Source: an uncultured Porphyromonas sp. (GTDB taxonomy: Bacteria > Bacteroidota > Bacteroidia > Bacteroidales > Porphyromonadaceae). Taken from it: DNA of 64,000 nucleotides. Positions 16,776 through 25,914 of the stretch are shown piece after piece. Location: contig NZ_UQJH01000005.1 of the NCBI RefSeq assembly GCF_900541275.1, positions 44,589 to 108,588 on the forward strand. The letters are read 5' to 3'. The notes below the pieces were generated by a model that had not been told where the DNA came from, ran no database searches, and saw only the letters and a list, made by a program, of their open reading frames with translations. The first letter of the stretch is position 1, and the number at the start of each line of letters is the position of its first letter. The position numbers and the translations under genes were made by a program.

Positions 16776-18515
16776 ATGCCCATGAAACACACTCTTCAAG
16801 CCAATCTGCTGCTTACTATGCTCCTACTCTTAATAGGCGGCCTCTCTGGGTGCAGGGACATCGAGTCAAAGATGCCACCTACGATCACTATGGAGAAGAC
16901 GTACACCATCAAGCCTGATCGCAAGCTGCTGATCACACCTGAGGTGTCTAATGACAACATTAATGCGATCTACTCCTGGAAGCTGGACGGTAGGGTCATC
17001 TCGACAGAGAAGAACCTCGAGTATTCCTTCCCCATCACCGGAGACTACACCATTAAGTATAGCGTCTCGACAGCAGACGGAACAGCATGGCAGGAGATCG
17101 TTGTAAAGGTTATTGACCTCGAGCTACCCATCATCGGGATGAAGGAGGGCAATGACATCTTGGCTGAGATAGGGGAGCTTCTGACGCTCACCCCCGAGAT
17201 AGCCAATACGGAGAATATCAAGTATACCTGGGAGCTTGATGGGAAGGCGGTTTCCAGCGAGCCGGTCTTTGAGCTCCGACCAGACAAGGAGGGCGTACAC
17301 TTCGTCCACCTCTTTACTCAGAATGATGATGGTGAGGACGACTACTTGGTCAAGGTGGTGGTGGTCCCCTCCATACCACTAGAGATAAGCTTCCCCTATC
17401 CGCAGCACTCCGGCACGGTAGGTCGTCCGCTCCGTATAGAGCCCCGGATCAGCACCACGAAAAACATCTCCTATGAGTGGTCCGTGGACGGACAGGTGAT
17501 TGAGGGTCAGACCGGGCCGATACTCGTCTATACGCCCACCCGGGTGGGGACCCTGCAGGTGAAGGTCTGCGCCTACAAGACAGATCCAAGCGGAGCGAAG
17601 AAAGAGAGAGCGGGAGAGTCGATCATACCGGTGCAGGTGGGAGAGCCCGATGCACATTTCCGAAGCTTTAATCCTGCGAAGAGTAGTAAGTACGGGGGCA
17701 AGGTCTACGAGTTCCTCGCCGCTCCGGGACAGTTTGTCAACGAGGGATACAGTGCTCACACCATGGATGATGCTATCAAGTATGCTGAGGAGCGACTGTC
17801 ACAGGATGTCTATGTCTCACTGGGTGGGTTTGGAGGATATCTCGTCATTGGATTTGACCACAGTATCCCCAATACCGGCGCTTTCAAGGGGTACGACTTC
17901 GCTGTAATGGGCAATTCCTTCAAGGGTAGCTCTGAGCCGGGCATTGTGTGGGTTATGCAGGATGAGAATGGAAATGGTCTCCCGGATGACAACTGGTATG
18001 AACTCAGAGGTAGTGAGACCGGTAAGGAGGGGACTATACAGGACTATGAGGTGACTTACTTCCGTCCTGCAACGGCCCGATCAAATGTCCTCTGGGCAGA
18101 CAATATGGGCAACACTGGAGAGATAGACTGGCTCAACTTCCACCAGCAAGACTCCTACTATCCAATATGGGTCAAGCCGAATAGATATGTCCTCAGAGGG
18201 ACTCGTCTTAAGAGTGCCAACTTTGACCAGTCCGGTCAGGGCACCTACTGGATCAATCCTGAGTACGAGTGGGGGTATGTGGACAACTTCAGCCCGATAG
18301 ATCGACTGACCGATGATATCAATTACGGCGCAGCACCTAATGCCAATCACTTCAGGATCAAGGATGCCATGGACTCCAACGGGAAGCCCATACATCTGGA
18401 GTATATCGACTTCGTCAAGGTCGTCACGGGACTGAATACCAAGTCCGGATGGCTTGGGGAAGTATCCACCGAGTGCTTCAAGTTCATTGACATCCAAGTA
18501 CCATCAAGCAAGTAA
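16776..18515 (+). CDS. PKD-repeat surface lipoprotein of the B12 locus
   Basis: About 579 aa. Start taken as ATG 16776 (an ATG at 16782 is equally good), 7 nt after the btuG stop; an in-frame ATG at 16746 inside btuG would place extra polar residues before the signal peptide. Lipobox LSGC. Three Ig/PKD-like domains follow, each with a Y(S/T)W-(K/E)LDG or YEWSVDG core (about residues 40-110, 125-200, 205-285). The C-terminal domain (about 300-579) contains VSLGGFGGYLVIGFDHSI, FKGYDFAVMGNSF and DENGNGLPDDNWYEL, the last resembling a calcium loop. Similar proteins occur beside btuG in Bacteroidales, so a role in corrinoid capture is plausible but unproven. Confidence 0.75.
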   Translation: MPMKHTLQANLLLTMLLLLIGGLSGCRDIESKMPPTITMEKTYTIKPDRKLLITPEVSNDNINAIYSWKLDGRVISTEKNLEYSFPITGDYTIKYSVSTADGTAWQEIVVKVIDLELPIIGMKEGNDILAEIGELLTLTPEIANTENIKYTWELDGKAVSSEPVFELRPDKEGVHFVHLFTQNDDGEDDYLVKVVVVPSIPLEISFPYPQHSGTVGRPLRIEPRISTTKNISYEWSVDGQVIEGQTGPILVYTPTRVGTLQVKVCAYKTDPSGAKKERAGESIIPVQVGEPDAHFRSFNPAKSSKYGGKVYEFLAAPGQFVNEGYSAHTMDDAIKYAEERLSQDVYVSLGGFGGYLVIGFDHSIPNTGAFKGYDFAVMGNSFKGSSEPGIVWVMQDENGNGLPDDNWYELRGSETGKEGTIQDYEVTYFRPATARSNVLWADNMGNTGEIDWLNFHQQDSYYPIWVKPNRYVLRGTRLKSANFDQSGQGTYWINPEYEWGYVDNFSPIDRLTDDINYGAAPNANHFRIKDAMDSNGKPIHLEYIDFVKVVTGLNTKSGWLGEVSTECFKFIDIQVPSSK

Positions 18516-18520
18516 GAGAT

Positions 18521-20581
18521 ATGAGAAATAGATTCATCACAAGTGGCGGGATCCTCCTTTTTACAATCATTATGCTCCTCATGTCCGGTTGCAAAGAGGA
18601 TATGCCGGACTTTGAGGGAGACAATCGCATACTCAGCTTTGCCCTCACTCTGGGGGGGGAGGAGTATCCGGCTTACACTGAGGGTGAGAGCAAGCTGGTG
18701 ATCACCATCCCGGTCGGAGTGGATCTCACAGACGCTAAGCCGAGGTATCTACTGAGTGAGAACGCGACCATTTTCCCCGCTCCGGAGAGGGTCCGCGACT
18801 GGAGGGAGGATCAAGTCTTCAGGGTTACCTCGGCCTCCGGCAAGGGACGCTCCTATATCCTGAGAGTGATCACCGATCATCCCACGTCCCAGTATGATGT
18901 ACGTCTCACTACCGATGCAGAGGTGAGGGTCTTTGGGGCAACTCACACCGGTGTGGTGAGAGGAAATCTGATCATTGGAGCTGCTACAGGGCGGGACTCC
19001 ATCTCAGACATTACGCCGCTCACAGCGCTGACCAAGGTGGAGCAAGGCATTGTCATCAATCCTACATTCAAGGGGACAGACCTCACGGGGCTCCGAAATG
19101 TCTCTGAGGTCGGCAGTCTCGTCATACGGAGTGCCAAGGAGCTCAAGAAAGCTGAGCTGAGATCCTTGCGGGTGGTACACCGGGACATATCTCTTGAGAG
19201 TGACGTCCTTGAGGAGGTACACTTCCCTCTTCTGCAGCAAGTCGAGGGTACACTTAAGTTGCAGAGTAAGTCGATGCGCTCGCTGCTACTACCCGGTCTC
19301 TCCACTAGCGGGAGCCTCATCGTCATGAATTGTCCTATCCTCAGCTTCGTCAATCTGCCGGTACTTAAGTCGGTAAGTAAGGATCTGACTATCTCCACAG
19401 CGCCCATGCTCTCTGATCTCAAGGTGCGTCGTCTTGGGCGTGTCTCCGGGACCCTTTCCATCAAGGCCTCTGAGTCGCTACAGAATGTATCATTCCCCTC
19501 CCTTGAGGAGGTGGGCTCTGTCTCTATATCCTCGCCCAAGATGACAGATCTCTCGCTACCCCTTCTCGTCACGGCGGAGAATGTGGAGCTGTCCAATGTG
19601 CCACAGCTTGTCCGTCTCTCCCTCCCAAAGCTGAGTGAGGTGACAGGGGACTTCTTGATCTCCCAGGCTGGTCTTAAGAGCCTGTCAGATATACCCTTGA
19701 CTAAGGTCGGAGGGAAGCTGAGTGTTATGAAAGTCTCCAATCTCTTCAATCTGGGATTGACGCTTGAGGCTCTTACGGCCGTCAAGAGTATTGTGATAGA
19801 TACTTATCAGGGACACGAGGGGATTGATCTCTCCCATACGGGGATTACGGAGCTCGTGATCACCGATGCCCCTCACCTTACCTCCTTAGCTCTCCCCGAG
19901 TCGATGGACGTGGTGCGCCTCAAGGGCTTCTCTTACGTTAGCAGTGTTGAGGATGCCGGGACAGATGCATTTACTGCAGTCACGGGACTCAAGCATGTGG
20001 GGGAATTCTCTTACAATAATTACTGGACGAAAAAGAGTACTAAGGAACTCTCCTTCCCCGGCATTGAGACGATATCTCGGAAGCTTGAGGTCAGTGTTGC
20101 GATGGTAGAGAAGGTCTCCTTCCCGGCACTCACGACCGTCCATGCTCTTGAGGGTGACAAAACCCGGAAGAGGGCCAATATATACCTGAGTTATATCACT
20201 CAGTTTTACCAGCAGGAGGACCTCCATCCCGTGACGGATGTCCACACTCTCTCCTGTCCCCTCCTGACAGAGGCGGATGGTGTGGGAGCCAATAGTGTCA
20301 CCCTTAAGACTTTGGATATGCCCAAGCTCCGGAGGGTCGATGAGCTCAAGCTTGACTGCATCTATTACACTGTCCATAATGACGCTATGGAGGATCTCAG
20401 CTCTCTTTCAAGCCTCAAGGAGGTACAGAGGGTGCATATCAGTAAGTACCGCGCCTTTAGAGACTACAGCTTCCTTAAGAGGGCGGTAGAGAGCGGATCC
20501 CTCACCTCCCTCTCTATATCCAAGTGTGGATACAATCCCTCCCTTGATGATCTCAAGGCGGGTCGGTTCACTAATAGGTAA
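18521..20581 (+). CDS. Solenoid (leucine-rich / L-domain-like) lipoprotein A
   Basis: 686-aa lipoprotein with lipobox MSGC. N-terminal domain (about 30-120) resembles DUF5018-type modules: FALTLGGEEYPAY, ENATIFPAPERVRDW, TSASGKGRSYILRV. From about residue 145 a long series of 20-25-residue units with the rhythm L-x-LPxLxxVxGxLxIxx suggests a solenoid. The C-terminus ends with KCGYNPSLDDLKAGRF. It is paralogous to the next gene: both N-terminal domain and C-terminal motif are shared. Last-but-one gene of the riboswitch-led operon, 5 nt after its neighbour. Function not recognised; surface corrinoid binding is inferred from context only. Confidence 0.7.
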   Translation: MRNRFITSGGILLFTIIMLLMSGCKEDMPDFEGDNRILSFALTLGGEEYPAYTEGESKLVITIPVGVDLTDAKPRYLLSENATIFPAPERVRDWREDQVFRVTSASGKGRSYILRVITDHPTSQYDVRLTTDAEVRVFGATHTGVVRGNLIIGAATGRDSISDITPLTALTKVEQGIVINPTFKGTDLTGLRNVSEVGSLVIRSAKELKKAELRSLRVVHRDISLESDVLEEVHFPLLQQVEGTLKLQSKSMRSLLLPGLSTSGSLIVMNCPILSFVNLPVLKSVSKDLTISTAPMLSDLKVRRLGRVSGTLSIKASESLQNVSFPSLEEVGSVSISSPKMTDLSLPLLVTAENVELSNVPQLVRLSLPKLSEVTGDFLISQAGLKSLSDIPLTKVGGKLSVMKVSNLFNLGLTLEALTAVKSIVIDTYQGHEGIDLSHTGITELVITDAPHLTSLALPESMDVVRLKGFSYVSSVEDAGTDAFTAVTGLKHVGEFSYNNYWTKKSTKELSFPGIETISRKLEVSVAMVEKVSFPALTTVHALEGDKTRKRANIYLSYITQFYQQEDLHPVTDVHTLSCPLLTEADGVGANSVTLKTLDMPKLRRVDELKLDCIYYTVHNDAMEDLSSLSSLKEVQRVHISKYRAFRDYSFLKRAVESGSLTSLSISKCGYNPSLDDLKAGRFTNR

Positions 20582-20620
20582 TGATGCGTCTCACTATACA
20601 CATATATAGACAAGAATAAG

Positions 20621-22723
20621 ATGAATGCACGATATACACTAAGTCTCTGTGCCTCCCTGATTGTATCGCTGCTCCTTCTCACTGCATGTGAGAGAGACAC
20701 TCCATTCTCGGGAAGTGACGACTACCTATTGGACTTCTCGCTTCAGTCTGCTGATGGCGAGATCTACACAGCCCGTATTTCAGGTGAAGAGATCCGCATC
20801 GATCTCCCGCCGAGCTCGCTTCAGTCCGGTCTCAATCCGGTCTACCACATCAGCGAGCATGCTACCATTGCTCCCAGACCGGAGACAGTAAAGGACTGGT
20901 CTCTGGAGACAAAGTTTGAGATCACCTCTTACTCCGGGGCAAAGCGAGCCTACACCTATCGTCCCACACTTCTCTTTAAGGAGGCTACCGAGGATGTCCT
21001 CCTGAAGTCTGATGCTGAGGTGGAGGCCTTCGCCGCACGTGGAGTAGAGATCCTCAATGGCAGTCTGATCATCGGTGAGAAGGTCAAGAAGAATAGTCCG
21101 TCAGAGGAGAATTCACAGGTCACAAGCCTTGCCCCTCTTGCAGGTCTCCGCGAGGTGAGAGGAAGCGTCATCATCAGAGACAGCTATGTTGGGGAGCTCT
21201 TTGAGCTCAGCTCTTTGGAGCGTGTCACGGACATAGTCTTTGAGACAGATCGTATCAACCGGGTGAGGGCTGTCAGACTTCCCTCGCTTAAGTATGTCGG
21301 TGGGGACATTAAGTCTACCGGCTATGGTGGTAAGATCCGCTCAGATAGTCTGCGCATCATTGACCTGCCGGAGCTACACAGCCTGGGGGCTCTGCTACTT
21401 GAGGCCGACTCTGTGAGTGCTATCAAGCTTGGATCGCTGGTTGAGGCGGAGATGCTGAGTCTCAGCACATGTCGCTCGGCGATCCTGGACCTGTCTAGCC
21501 TCGAGAGGGTGGGTAGCCTCTACCTTGAGGACGAGCCGGCCTATGGTCAGGAGGAGCCGGGACCCATCACCTCCCTCAGTCTCCCCAAGCTAAAGACTTG
21601 CGAGGGTGACCTCGCTATAGAGGGTTTCCAAAAGGTGACTCAGGTTGATTTCTCCTCTCTTACTACTGTCGGAGGTGAGCTGAGTCTTGGGGGACTGCCC
21701 GGTCTCACCTCCCTTGAGCTACCGGAACTCACCCGGGCGGGAAGCTTACTGTACGCCTCCTACTCCTCCTCTCCGTCCCGCCACAACGAGCTGATCCGAT
21801 CCATCACCTTACCTAAGCTGACAGAGGTGACAGATCGTTTGAGTCTGATGAGTTTCGTTGCTATGGAGGAGCTCTCTCTTCCCTCGCTGCGGGTCGTAGG
21901 GAACTTGGTGCTGTCAGCCACACTCCGATCCTATAGTCTGCCTGCACTGGAGGAGGTCAGGAGTAGCATCTCTCTCCCCTTCTTCAGTAAAGAGTCACTC
22001 CCTAAGCTTAGTCGTGTGACAGAGGTGGTCTTAATGCCCGTAGACGAGGGCAAGGGGCTCACCCTTGATCTCTCACCACTTAAGGGAGTGAAAAATGTGA
22101 AAGTCGTTGGTTGCACAGATGAGTGCACCATCCTCCTCCCGAGCGAGATCGAGCAGCTCACCTACGCCCAGTCCGGTAAGACCTCCATTCCGGTCATCAA
22201 GGGGCTGGAGCGATGCAAGAAGATTATCTTTGACAATCCCTTCCAGCTCACCAGTGCAATCAGCCTCCCTGCCTCACTTAGGGTAGTCACAGGCGAGATC
22301 TCCCTCGCTTCCAATAACTATGGTCCCTTTTCCGCGCCCTCACTTGAGGAGGTGGGTAAGCTCTCTGTCATTGGTGGTGATGCGATGGTGTCTGTCAGTC
22401 TACCGAAGCTGAGGAAGGCAGAGTCCCTCACGCTCTGGTCGGGCGGACTTAAGGAGATTCTCCTCCCAGTGCTCTCTGAGGTCCAGACTTTGGCACTGGG
22501 GTACAATTCGTTTCCCAATTATGCTATGACTACTCTCCCCGACCTCTCCTCCCTCACGCACGTTGGGAAAATCACGATTTCCGGCTTTAGTCAGTTAACC
22601 GACTACACAGGGGTCAGGACTGCAGTGGAGAGTGGCGTGATCCCAGATAATGGCTGGACGGTCACCAAGTGTGGGTACAATCCCACTCTTCAGGATCTCC
22701 GAGAGGGGCGCTATAAGCGGTAG
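20621..22723 (+). CDS. Solenoid (leucine-rich / L-domain-like) lipoprotein B
   Basis: 700-aa lipoprotein with lipobox LTAC. The N-terminal domain parallels lipoprotein A (FSLQSADGEIYTA, EHATIAPRPETVKDW, ITSYSGAKRAYTYR), followed by many LPKLxxxxGxLxL units and a C-terminal TKCGYNPTLQDLREGRY. The 39-nt gap from lipoprotein A contains no terminator. A strong hairpin follows at 22785-22821. Overall similarity to A looks moderate, so the duplication is not recent. No enzymatic motif is seen. Confidence 0.7.
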   Translation: MNARYTLSLCASLIVSLLLLTACERDTPFSGSDDYLLDFSLQSADGEIYTARISGEEIRIDLPPSSLQSGLNPVYHISEHATIAPRPETVKDWSLETKFEITSYSGAKRAYTYRPTLLFKEATEDVLLKSDAEVEAFAARGVEILNGSLIIGEKVKKNSPSEENSQVTSLAPLAGLREVRGSVIIRDSYVGELFELSSLERVTDIVFETDRINRVRAVRLPSLKYVGGDIKSTGYGGKIRSDSLRIIDLPELHSLGALLLEADSVSAIKLGSLVEAEMLSLSTCRSAILDLSSLERVGSLYLEDEPAYGQEEPGPITSLSLPKLKTCEGDLAIEGFQKVTQVDFSSLTTVGGELSLGGLPGLTSLELPELTRAGSLLYASYSSSPSRHNELIRSITLPKLTEVTDRLSLMSFVAMEELSLPSLRVVGNLVLSATLRSYSLPALEEVRSSISLPFFSKESLPKLSRVTEVVLMPVDEGKGLTLDLSPLKGVKNVKVVGCTDECTILLPSEIEQLTYAQSGKTSIPVIKGLERCKKIIFDNPFQLTSAISLPASLRVVTGEISLASNNYGPFSAPSLEEVGKLSVIGGDAMVSVSLPKLRKAESLTLWSGGLKEILLPVLSEVQTLALGYNSFPNYAMTTLPDLSSLTHVGKITISGFSQLTDYTGVRTAVESGVIPDNGWTVTKCGYNPTLQDLREGRYKR

Positions 22724-22782
22724 TCACATCACACATTATTATCTGTCCGGTCCGGCAGAGTAACCTGCGTTGACCGGTCTAT

Positions 22783-22823
22783 GGAGAGGAGCTGTACTGT
22801 CCTATAGATGTACAGCTCCTCTT
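22783..22823 (+). terminator. Hairpin terminator of the B12 operon
   Basis: GAGGAGCTGTAC and GTACAGCTCCTC form a perfect 12-bp stem around a 12-nt loop, followed by TTCCCCTTT. It lies 60 nt after the last lipoprotein stop. Confidence 0.75.
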
Positions 22824-22919
22824 CCCCTTTCAGACTTGACTGCCGGTGTGGCCGTGAGTAGGGGGGTACGGATGAGGATCACGCTTTATCGGACAGCAAT
22901 AATCCGGATCCGGACTTGG

Positions 22920-23825
22920 CTACTTATTGCGGGGATGGTGGGTGAGGATCTCGTCGCGGAGTCCGGTCAGCTCGACGTGGGTGTAGATCTCCGTCGTGGC
23001 GATGTCGGCATGCCCGAGCATATCCCGGATGGCGGAGAGGGAGGCGCCGCCCTCCAGCAGGTGGGTGGCAAAGGAGTGGCGTAGGGTGTGCGGGGAGATG
23101 GGCTTCCGGATGCCGGCCTCCTTAGCCAGCTCCTTGATCACCATAAATACCATCTGCCGCGAGAGCGGTCGCCCGAGACGGCTCAGGAAGAGGTAGTCCC
23201 GGCAGCCGGGCTTCTCCCGGATCTCCTGCCGGATCGGGATGTAGTCCTCGATCCGCGCCACCGCCGTGTCGGACATCGGTATGAGCCGCTCCTTGCTCCC
23301 CTTCCCCATCACTCGGAGGTACTTGTGCTCGAGGAAGATGTGCTCGTACTTTAGCTCGCAGCACTCGCTGACCCGCAGCCCGCAGCTGTAGAGTAGCTCC
23401 AGCATAGCGGCATTGCGTACGCCGTGAGCCGTACTCAGGTCGATGCTGTCGATCAGCCGGTCGATCTCCTCCACCGTCAGCACCTCCGGAAGGCGCCGTC
23501 CGATCCGCGGTACCTCCAGCAGGTCGGTAGGATTGGCGGGGATGATCTCCTCTGCAAAGAGGTACCGGTAGAAGGCTCTCACCCCGCTCACCACCCGTGC
23601 CATGCTCCGGGCGTCAAGCCCCAGGTCGGCGAGGTAGGCAAGGAAGTGCTCCAGGTCGGGGTAGGTGAGCTGCAGCACCTCCAGTCGCCGGTCAGCGGCG
23701 TACTCGTAGAGGTGCTTGAGGTCAAAGGTATAGCTCCGGATCGTATTGGAGCTCAGGTTTCGTCCCAGTGTGAGGTACTGCCGGAAGTCCTCCACCAGCT
23801 CAGGTAGTTTCTGCTCGTCCGTCAT
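22920..23825 (-). CDS. xerD: Tyrosine recombinase XerD
   Basis: 301-aa site-specific recombinase expected to resolve chromosome dimers at dif with a partner. N-terminal SAM-like DNA-binding domain about residues 1-105; catalytic domain with Arg151 (GLRVSE), Lys175 (GKGSKER), His246 and Arg249 (HTLRH), His272 (LGHADI) and nucleophile Tyr281 (IYTH). The ATG at 23825 overlaps the comF TGA by 4 nt, which decides the start over the alternative 6 codons upstream. Last gene of prmC-recX-comF-xerD. XerC versus XerD identity rests on the LSAIRDMLGHADIATTEIYTH style of motif and is less certain. Confidence 0.9.
   Translation of the reverse strand: MTDEQKLPELVEDFRQYLTLGRNLSSNTIRSYTFDLKHLYEYAADRRLEVLQLTYPDLEHFLAYLADLGLDARSMARVVSGVRAFYRYLFAEEIIPANPTDLLEVPRIGRRLPEVLTVEEIDRLIDSIDLSTAHGVRNAAMLELLYSCGLRVSECCELKYEHIFLEHKYLRVMGKGSKERLIPMSDTAVARIEDYIPIRQEIREKPGCRDYLFLSRLGRPLSRQMVFMVIKELAKEAGIRKPISPHTLRHSFATHLLEGGASLSAIRDMLGHADIATTEIYTHVELTGLRDEILTHHPRNK
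22921..23498. repeat. 578-bp direct repeat, right copy (3' part of intact xerD)
   Basis: Same orientation as 9996-10573. Recombination between the copies would delete the whole B12 island (about 12.9 kb) and still leave one full-length xerD. Confidence 0.9.
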
Positions 23826-24538
23826 ATCGTCCTTTCGCCACAAGCGAGAGTGTAGTAGGAGACACTCTCGGCGCCCGCCTCCATCAGCGCCAGCGCGCAG
23901 GCGGAGAGCGTTGCACCGGTCGTCAGCACGTCATCGATGATCAGGATCCTTCGGCGAGAGACCTTGTCGGGATCGGGGACGTAAAAAGTCTCTCGCATCG
24001 ATGCCCACCGCGCCTCTCGCCCTCTGTGGGTCTGGGTGCCGGTGCTGTCGCGTCTGGCGAGGAGCGTCTCATCAAGGCGGATGCCGAGGACATCCGTCAG
24101 TCCGCGGGCGATGTAAGCCGACTGGTTGTAGCCACGCTGGCGGAGGCGACTTGGTGTGAGGGGAACCGGTACCGCCACTCCTATGTCAGCAAAGTGTCCC
24201 GCCCTGAGGTGCTCCGGGGCGAAGAGTCGCCCCAGTCGCTCTCCCAGCTCGGGATGACCCTCGTACTTGATCGTATGGATAAGGTCTCGCACGGGATTGT
24301 GGTGCGTAAAGCCGAGGTCGCTCCGATACTCGGTGAAGGGGGCGTGTCCCTCGATCCGCTTCTCCGCATCGTAGAGCGTCTCGGATCCCGGGTAGCGGGG
24401 CAGGAGGTCGAGACAGGCGGGGCAGATCATCAGTCGGTCAGCGGATAGCCGCTCGCCACAGACGAGACAGTAGTGAGGGAAGAGCGTGCTACCCAGCTCT
24501 CTCGCCGCCACGCTGAGCCACTCTGCTACTCGTACCAT
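23822..24538 (-). CDS. comF: ComF family phosphoribosyltransferase-like protein
   Basis: 238-aa protein related to ComF/GntX. N-terminal zinc ribbon with CLVCG and CPACL (about residues 24-41), followed by the VPVPLTPSRLRQRGYNQSA region and a PRPP-binding loop ILIIDDVLTTGATL near residue 200. In competent bacteria ComF supports DNA uptake; in other bacteria its role is not settled. It overlaps recX by 13 nt and xerD by 4 nt. Confidence 0.88.
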   Translation of the reverse strand: MVRVAEWLSVAARELGSTLFPHYCLVCGERLSADRLMICPACLDLLPRYPGSETLYDAEKRIEGHAPFTEYRSDLGFTHHNPVRDLIHTIKYEGHPELGERLGRLFAPEHLRAGHFADIGVAVPVPLTPSRLRQRGYNQSAYIARGLTDVLGIRLDETLLARRDSTGTQTHRGREARWASMRETFYVPDPDKVSRRRILIIDDVLTTGATLSACALALMEAGAESVSYYTLACGERTI

Positions 24539-25044
24539 CGCTCCTCATCCTCGCCCTCCACCGTGAGGTCCATCTCCCGCAGCACCTCTTCGGTGATCTC
24601 GGAGGGGTAGCCTCGACCATAGGCTGCGGTCATCAGCCGTCCGCGGAGGTCGTAGGCGGACTTAGACTTCTTGCGGTATCGCTCGAGCTTAGGCGCTAGG
24701 TAGCGCTCGAGGAGCTCGATCCACTTGGCGTCAGGGATCGTCGCCAGCTCACGCTCGATCGCCTCATCGGAGACCCCCTTGCCCCGAAGCTCTCGCCTTA
24801 GCATAAAGGGTCCCTTGCCGAGGAGCTCCGTCTTATCCGCCACGAAGTGCCTCACATACCGCTCCTCATCGATGAAGTGCTGTGACCTCAGCCACTCCAG
24901 TATCTGCTCCACCTCCTCTGCGGAGATGGGCTCGAGAGACCATTTGTAGAGCTTGTCGGTCACCTCCTTCGCCGACCGCTCCGCCTTGGCGCAGTAGGAA
25001 CCCGCCTTGGTCAGCAGTCGCTTCCGCTCCTTCTCGTCGATCAT
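24526..25044 (-). CDS. recX: Regulatory protein RecX
   Basis: 172-aa all-helical RecX-type modulator of RecA filaments. Features include AGSYCAKAERSAKEVTDKL near residues 14-32, WLRSQHFIDEERYVRHFVAD and GPFMLRRELRGKGVSDEAIE, all typical RecX repeat signatures. The start overlaps the prmC stop by 4 nt. recA itself is not in the window. Confidence 0.88.
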   Translation of the reverse strand: MIDEKERKRLLTKAGSYCAKAERSAKEVTDKLYKWSLEPISAEEVEQILEWLRSQHFIDEERYVRHFVADKTELLGKGPFMLRRELRGKGVSDEAIERELATIPDAKWIELLERYLAPKLERYRKKSKSAYDLRGRLMTAAYGRGYPSEITEEVLREMDLTVEGEDEERWYE

Positions 25045-25880
25045 CCCTTCTCTGCAAATAAGAATCGCCTCTCCCTCCTGTAGCCGTAGCCAAAGGTGAC
25101 CTCGTACTCCCTTCTGTGGAAAAGCTCCTCAAGGCGCACGGCGGCAAGAGGATTGATCTCCAGAGCGTACCGAGGGGCGGGGCAGCGAGTGAGGATCGCT
25201 TCGTAGAAGAGTGCCGGCTCATCGTCCGGGACGAAGAGTGCCTCCGCCGGCTCCCGCTCCGTTACGTGTGGTGCCATCTCCTGACGCTCCCGCTCGAGGA
25301 TGTAAGGTGGGTTGCTCACCACGAGATTCACAGGGTGGGGAAGGGCAAAGGTGTTGATGAGCAGGTCGGCCCGGAGGATCGTCACCCGGTCCGAGAGCCC
25401 GGTGGTCTCCGCATTTTGCTGTGCCAGTCGGACGGCATCCGGGCTGACGTCTATGGCGGTGACACGGATCCCAGGGTGGCGGTGGGCAAGGAGAAGGGCG
25501 ATGGCACCGGTGCCGGTGCCGAGGTCTGCCACCCGCTCATTACCTACGAGCCAGCCTCGTCGGTCGATGAGGTCGCAGAGGGTGGCTGTCTCGGGCCGTG
25601 GGATCAGTACTCCGGGGGCGGTCGCCAGGGTCAGCTCCCCGAAGTCGGCACGACCGAGAATGTACTGCAGCGGCTCGTGCTCTATGAGCCGATCGGTGTA
25701 GTCCGTGAGGGTCTCGATCTCCTTTTTCGTAAGTTTGTAGTCGGAGAGGATCATCTCAGGGTAGCCCCTCCCCGTCACCTCCTCGAGGAGACGACGGGAG
25801 AGACCGATCGCCTCGCGTCGGTCGGTGTAGTAGCTCGCGAGGCGGTCTGCGATATGGCGACTATGCGACTGGATATCCAT
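25041..25880 (-). CDS. prmC: Peptide chain release factor N5-glutamine methyltransferase
   Basis: 279 aa. Methylates the GGQ glutamine of RF1/RF2 using S-adenosylmethionine. SAM-binding motif VADLGTGTGAIAL at residues 117-129 and catalytic NPPY at 190-193; the N-terminal helical domain contains the conserved PLQYILGRADFGEL and IPRPET segments. The frame is open for another 51 codons upstream, but ATG 25880 gives the family-length protein. A TATATTTG promoter lies at 25887-25894, so the mRNA would be almost leaderless from this ATG. First gene of a four-gene operon, divergent from ribD. Confidence 0.92.
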   Translation of the reverse strand: MDIQSHSRHIADRLASYYTDRREAIGLSRRLLEEVTGRGYPEMILSDYKLTKKEIETLTDYTDRLIEHEPLQYILGRADFGELTLATAPGVLIPRPETATLCDLIDRRGWLVGNERVADLGTGTGAIALLLAHRHPGIRVTAIDVSPDAVRLAQQNAETTGLSDRVTILRADLLINTFALPHPVNLVVSNPPYILERERQEMAPHVTEREPAEALFVPDDEPALFYEAILTRCPAPRYALEINPLAAVRLEELFHRREYEVTFGYGYRRERRFLFAEKG

Positions 25881-25886
25881 CTGTAG

Positions 25887-25894
25887 CAAATATA
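25887..25894 (-). promoter_or_regulatory. -7 promoter element of the prmC operon
   Basis: TATATTTG on the minus strand, only 6 nt before the chosen prmC ATG. Implies a leaderless or near-leaderless transcript. Confidence 0.55.
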
Positions 25895-25914
25895 CAAGCA
25901 TTTTCCCTAATGAA

